Assembly (NCBI GenBank): GCA_944391375.1 | Contig: CALXTJ010000009.1 | Coordinates: 1-36,506 of the forward strand | Source: an uncultured Alphaproteobacteria bacterium | GTDB taxonomy: Bacteria; Pseudomonadota; Alphaproteobacteria; RF32; CAG-239 | Direction: 5' to 3' | DNA length: 36,506 nucleotides | Position numbers and translations under genes: made by a program | Shown: one piece after another, positions 33,710-36,506 of the stretch | Numbering within the stretch: the stretch's first letter is position 1 | How the letters are laid out: the number at the start of each line of letters is the position of its first letter | Notes under the pieces: generated by a model | The model's input: only the letters and a program-made list of their open reading frames with translations | What the model was told of the DNA's origin: nothing | The model's database searches: none

Positions 33710-35062
33710 TTGGATACCGCAAACATTAAACAAGCCGCTGATATTTTGTGGAATATGAACCCGCAAATTTTGGCTTCGGCAATTTTGGTTGTCAGTTACA
33801 TTATTTTATTTACCGAAAAACTTAATCGGGCTGTTGTAGCTTTAATCGGGGCCTCGGTTATGATTTTTACCGGAATTCTTACCCAGCAAACCGCTATTGC
33901 CGGTATTGATTTTAATACTATCGCCTTGCTTATCGGAATGATGATTATTGTCGGTATTGCCGAAAAATCCGGCTTATTCCAGTTTGCCGCTTTGTGGTCG
34001 GCCAAACTGGTTAAGGCTTCGCCGCGGGGAATTTTAATCATGCTGGCCGCAGTTACGGCATTTTTCTCGGCTTTTTTAGATAATGTAACTACCGTGCTGC
34101 TCATTGTGCCCGTTACTTTCCAGATTACCCGCAGCCTAAAAATCAATCCTTACCCCTACCTTATTTTGGAAATATTTGCTTCCAATATCGGCGGTACCGC
34201 TACCCTTATCGGCGATCCGCCCAATATTTTAATCGGTTCGGCTTTGGGACTTTCCTTTAACGATTTTGTGGTCAATTTGGCCCCTATCGTTATACTTAAC
34301 ATGCTTTTGCTGATTGCGGTTTTTGATTTTTTATTCGGCCGAAAATTGCAAACTTCCGATGAAAATAAAGCTCTGGTTATGCAAATTAACGAAAAAGATT
34401 GTATTACCGACTATAAATTGTTGGTAAAATCGCTTATCGTATTGGGACTGGTAATATGTGCCTTTATGGCTGCCGAGCATTTACATCAACAAAACGGCAC
34501 TATCGCCTTATGCGGAGCTGCTTTGCTGTTGTTGCTTTATACATTTAAAGATGAACATCAGCAAAGAGAACAAAAAGTTGAAGAAATATTCTCACTGGTG
34601 GACTGGACAACCATCTTCTTTTTCTGCGGATTGTTTTCCATTGTCTACGGTTTGGAAGAGGTGGACGTATTATCTATGCTTGGCGAAAAATTAACCGAAT
34701 TTACTCAAGGCAGCATACAAAAAGCCACTTTTTGGGTTTTGTGGATTTCGGCGTTTGTGTCAGCCGCCATTGATAATATTCCGTTTGTGGCTACCATGAT
34801 ACCCGTAATTAAATCCATGGAAGAATCCGTCGGTGGCAGAGAAGCTATGATGCCGGTGTGGTGGGCTTTATCGTTAGGGGCTTGTTTTGGCGGTAACGGC
34901 TCGTTGATTGCCGCCTCTGCCAATGTAATTGTGGCCGGACTTGCCCAACGCGAGGGACATCCTATAAGCTTTTTGCGATTTTTGTTATGGTCGCTTCCGG
35001 TTATGCTGATGACAATTATAGTGTCAAGTTTATGCTTATATTTAATGTATTTTATCAAATAG
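33710..35062 (+). CDS. ArsB/NhaD-superfamily permease, tandem copy A
   Basis: The protein has 450 residues from a TTG at 33710, placed eight bases after GGGAG. This start makes the N-terminus line up with copy B; the frame extends to 33617, but that part is T-rich and has no partner in copy B. About 11-12 membrane helices are present. The core stretch around FLDNVTTVLLIVP, NIGGTATLIGDPPNILIGS and a second DNIPFVATMIP re-entrant motif is that of the ion transporter superfamily containing ArsB, NhaD and SLC13 carriers. The substrate could be an anion or Na+/H+. No arsenic gene accompanies it. The gap 33554-33709 shows no certain promoter. Confidence 0.85.
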   Translation: MDTANIKQAADILWNMNPQILASAILVVSYIILFTEKLNRAVVALIGASVMIFTGILTQQTAIAGIDFNTIALLIGMMIIVGIAEKSGLFQFAALWSAKLVKASPRGILIMLAAVTAFFSAFLDNVTTVLLIVPVTFQITRSLKINPYPYLILEIFASNIGGTATLIGDPPNILIGSALGLSFNDFVVNLAPIVILNMLLLIAVFDFLFGRKLQTSDENKALVMQINEKDCITDYKLLVKSLIVLGLVICAFMAAEHLHQQNGTIALCGAALLLLLYTFKDEHQQREQKVEEIFSLVDWTTIFFFCGLFSIVYGLEEVDVLSMLGEKLTEFTQGSIQKATFWVLWISAFVSAAIDNIPFVATMIPVIKSMEESVGGREAMMPVWWALSLGACFGGNGSLIAASANVIVAGLAQREGHPISFLRFLLWSLPVMLMTIIVSSLCLYLMYFIK

Positions 35063-35071
35063 GAAAATGTG

Positions 35072-36385
35072 ATGTTCGGTATAGATTTAAAATGGATTGC
35101 AACTTTAATTGTCGTACTCTGTTATGCAATTTTATTTACCGAAAAAATCAACCGGGCCATTGTTACTTTGTTGGCTGCCACCATAATGATTTTTTGCGGC
35201 GTATTAAACCAATCCCAAGCCTTTGCCGGTATTGATTTTAATACCATATCTTTGCTGGTCGGTATGATGATTATTGTTAATATTACCGAAAAATCAGGCT
35301 TGTTTCAGTTTGTGGCTATTTGGGGAGCCAAAAAGGTAAGAGCTCATCCCTTGGGTATTTTGGCCGTTTTGGCACTCGTGACTGCATTTTTCTCGGCTTT
35401 TTTGGATAATGTAACTACCGTATTGCTTATTGTGCCCGTTACTTTTCAGATTACCCGCAGCCTAAAAATCAATCCGTTTCCTTACCTTATTTTAGAAATA
35501 TTTGCCTCCAATATCGGCGGTACGGCCACACTCATCGGTGATCCTCCCAATATTTTAATCGGTTCGGCCTTAGGGCTTTCTTTTACCGATTTTGTGCTTA
35601 ATTTGGCTCCGGTGGTAGTTTTGGTTATGCTGATATTAACCCTGATTTTTGTTTTGATTTGGAAAAACAGTTTACATACCTCCACCAGAAATAGGGCTAT
35701 GGTGTTACTCATCAATGAAAATGACAGTATTACCGATAAAAAATTATTGTATAAATCTTTAGCGGTTTTGGCAGCGGTTATATTAGCTTTTATTACGGCC
35801 GAGCATACTCATATTGCCAACGGAGTAACGGCTCTGTTCGGAGCTGCCGTATTACTGTTGCTTTATACCTGGGGCGAAAAACATAGTGAACGAGATGAAA
35901 AAACCGAAAATATTTTTAATTTGGTAGATTGGACAACCATATTCTTTTTCTGTGGGTTATTTATTTTGGTATCGGGGTTGGAAGTTACCGGAATATTGCA
36001 ATCACTCGGGCAATGGTTTTTAGAGTTGACTGGGGGCAATATGCAAAAAACCGTCTTTTTAATTTTGGGTTCGTCGGCTATCCTTTCCAGTGCCATTGAT
36101 AATATTCCGTTTGTGGCTACCATGATACCCATGTTACAATCTATGGAATCGGCTATGGGCGGCAGAGAAGCCATGATGCCGGTATGGTGGGCTTTGTCGT
36201 TAGGTGCTTGTTTTGGCGGTAACGGTACTTTAATCGGAGCTTCGGCCAATGTGATTGTGGCCGGACTGGCCCAACGCGAAGGGCATCCCATAAGTTTTGC
36301 CAAGTTTTTAATTTGGTCAGTTCCGGTTATGCTTTTAAGCATTGTAATTTCCGGGCTTTACTTGTATGTGCGATACTTGATGTAA
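35072..36385 (+). CDS. ArsB/NhaD-superfamily permease, tandem copy B
   Basis: The 437-residue paralogue of copy A starts at the ATG at 35072, seven bases after AGGA; an in-frame GTG at 35069 is less well placed. It is largely identical to copy A in the two DN-containing motifs (FLDNVTTVLLIVP and DNIPFVATMIP) and in the TATLIGDPPNILIGSALGLSF stretch. It diverges in the central cytoplasmic loop and at both ends. The two genes are nine bases apart and probably form one transcript. Whether the pair works as two transporters or as a heterodimer is open. A pilin leader begins six bases past its stop. Confidence 0.86.
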   Translation: MFGIDLKWIATLIVVLCYAILFTEKINRAIVTLLAATIMIFCGVLNQSQAFAGIDFNTISLLVGMMIIVNITEKSGLFQFVAIWGAKKVRAHPLGILAVLALVTAFFSAFLDNVTTVLLIVPVTFQITRSLKINPFPYLILEIFASNIGGTATLIGDPPNILIGSALGLSFTDFVLNLAPVVVLVMLILTLIFVLIWKNSLHTSTRNRAMVLLINENDSITDKKLLYKSLAVLAAVILAFITAEHTHIANGVTALFGAAVLLLLYTWGEKHSERDEKTENIFNLVDWTTIFFFCGLFILVSGLEVTGILQSLGQWFLELTGGNMQKTVFLILGSSAILSSAIDNIPFVATMIPMLQSMESAMGGREAMMPVWWALSLGACFGGNGTLIGASANVIVAGLAQREGHPISFAKFLIWSVPVMLLSIVISGLYLYVRYLM

Positions 36386-36390
36386 CTTTA

Positions 36391-36490
36391 TTTTATCCAC
36401 CGCTTTAACTTTAAAATTGCAAAAAAAAAAAACGGCTAAAGAGTTCGTTTAAAGCTCATTTGTAAATAAATAGGTTAGAGGCGTTAGGGG
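36391..36490 (+). promoter_or_regulatory. Pilin-cassette leader, copy 4, with altered start region
   Basis: TTTTATCCACC at 36391, CTTTAAAATTGC at 36409-36420, 12 A (36421-36432), AAACG and TTCGTTTAAA are all retained. Beyond them the sequence has drifted. The GGAGG-TTTTAG-ATG block of the other copies corresponds here to GAGG-CGTTAG-GGG, so the expected start codon is GGG (36488-36490), followed by AAATTTTATC as in cassettes 2 and 3. The window ends 16 bases later, so it is unclear whether a gene, a decayed gene or a later start codon follows. Confidence 0.7.
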
Positions 36491-36506
36491 AAATTTTATC
36501 TATTAT

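Noticed and set aside
35863-36342. 159-residue minus-strand open frame within permease copy B
   Set aside because: The mirrored frame also appears in copy A (34705-35058) because the sense sequence is duplicated; no independent coding evidence.
1-36506. CRISPR array, insertion sequence, integrase or prophage
   Set aside because: No evenly spaced repeats, transposase, integrase or phage structural gene was found; the pilin leaders are the only repeated long motif and each precedes a gene or the window edge.

Overview
The window reads as an A+T-rich, gene-dense chromosome segment of a Gram-negative bacterium. Gram-negative features are an outer-membrane beta-barrel protein, an MsbA-type exporter, a lipoprotein, a DsbD-type reductase and many Sec signal peptides. 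The bactofilin plus M23 endopeptidase pair, FtsB-like protein, family-5 uracil-DNA glycosylase and the short-leader pilin-like proteins suggest an alphaproteobacterium, perhaps one of the A+T-rich gut-associated lineages. That placement is an inference from protein character, not from a marker-gene search. I see no rRNA, tRNA, CRISPR array, insertion sequence or phage module.

Layout. 1-1489: two type IV pilin-like genes, each behind the same roughly 80-100 bp leader. 1553-3726: ssb (-), a small lipoprotein (+) and an orphan amino-acid-type binding protein (-). 3898-7811: uvrA overlapping a gene that fuses a histidine phosphatase to an epoxyqueuosine reductase (QueH) domain. 7850-12083: a MerR-type promoter, five genes (metallophosphoesterase, Fe-alcohol dehydrogenase, exported cupin, membrane-anchored carboxymuconolactone decarboxylase-like protein, Fe-S-type flavodoxin) and a terminator, together resembling an electrophile/aldehyde stress operon. 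12085-12804: a third leader plus pilin-like gene. 12809-12976: an array of GC-rich hairpins and a terminator. 12983-17536 (-): smpB, bactofilin, M23 endopeptidase, ftsB-like and an msbA-like exporter, an envelope/cell-shape block. 17655-18218 (-): outer-membrane barrel protein. 18393-23431 (+): a tightly packed run of family-5 uracil-DNA glycosylase, OpgB/LtaS-like transferase, CDP-alcohol phosphatidyltransferase and DsbD-like reductase. 23428-26193 (-): MATE exporter and PhoR-like histidine kinase. 26287-30782: convergent mutS (+) and uup-like ABC-F (-). 30923-33258 (+): Sel1-repeat protein and LPG-synthase-TM/YbhN-like membrane protein. 33269-33532 (-): small periplasmic coiled-coil protein. 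33710-36385 (+): a tandem duplicate pair of ArsB/NhaD-type permeases. 36391-36506: a fourth copy of the pilin leader, cut by the window edge.

The most unusual element is the dispersed pilin-like cassette family. Four leaders are visible, each with a TTATCCACC box, a fixed 18-nt step to a CTTTAAAATTGC box, an A10-12 tract and an AAACG/CGTTT dyad. Three are followed by genes whose first about 43 residues are nearly invariant and whose remainder is strongly divergent. Between copies 1 and 2 the non-coding leader is identical at 77 of 78 positions while the adjacent conserved coding sequence carries many synonymous changes. This points to constraint on, or repeated conversion of, the leader itself. 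The layout suggests a repertoire of variable surface or minor pilins under common, possibly phase-variable, control. Second in interest are the phosphatase-QueH fusion and the MerR-type operon with no regulator gene in view.
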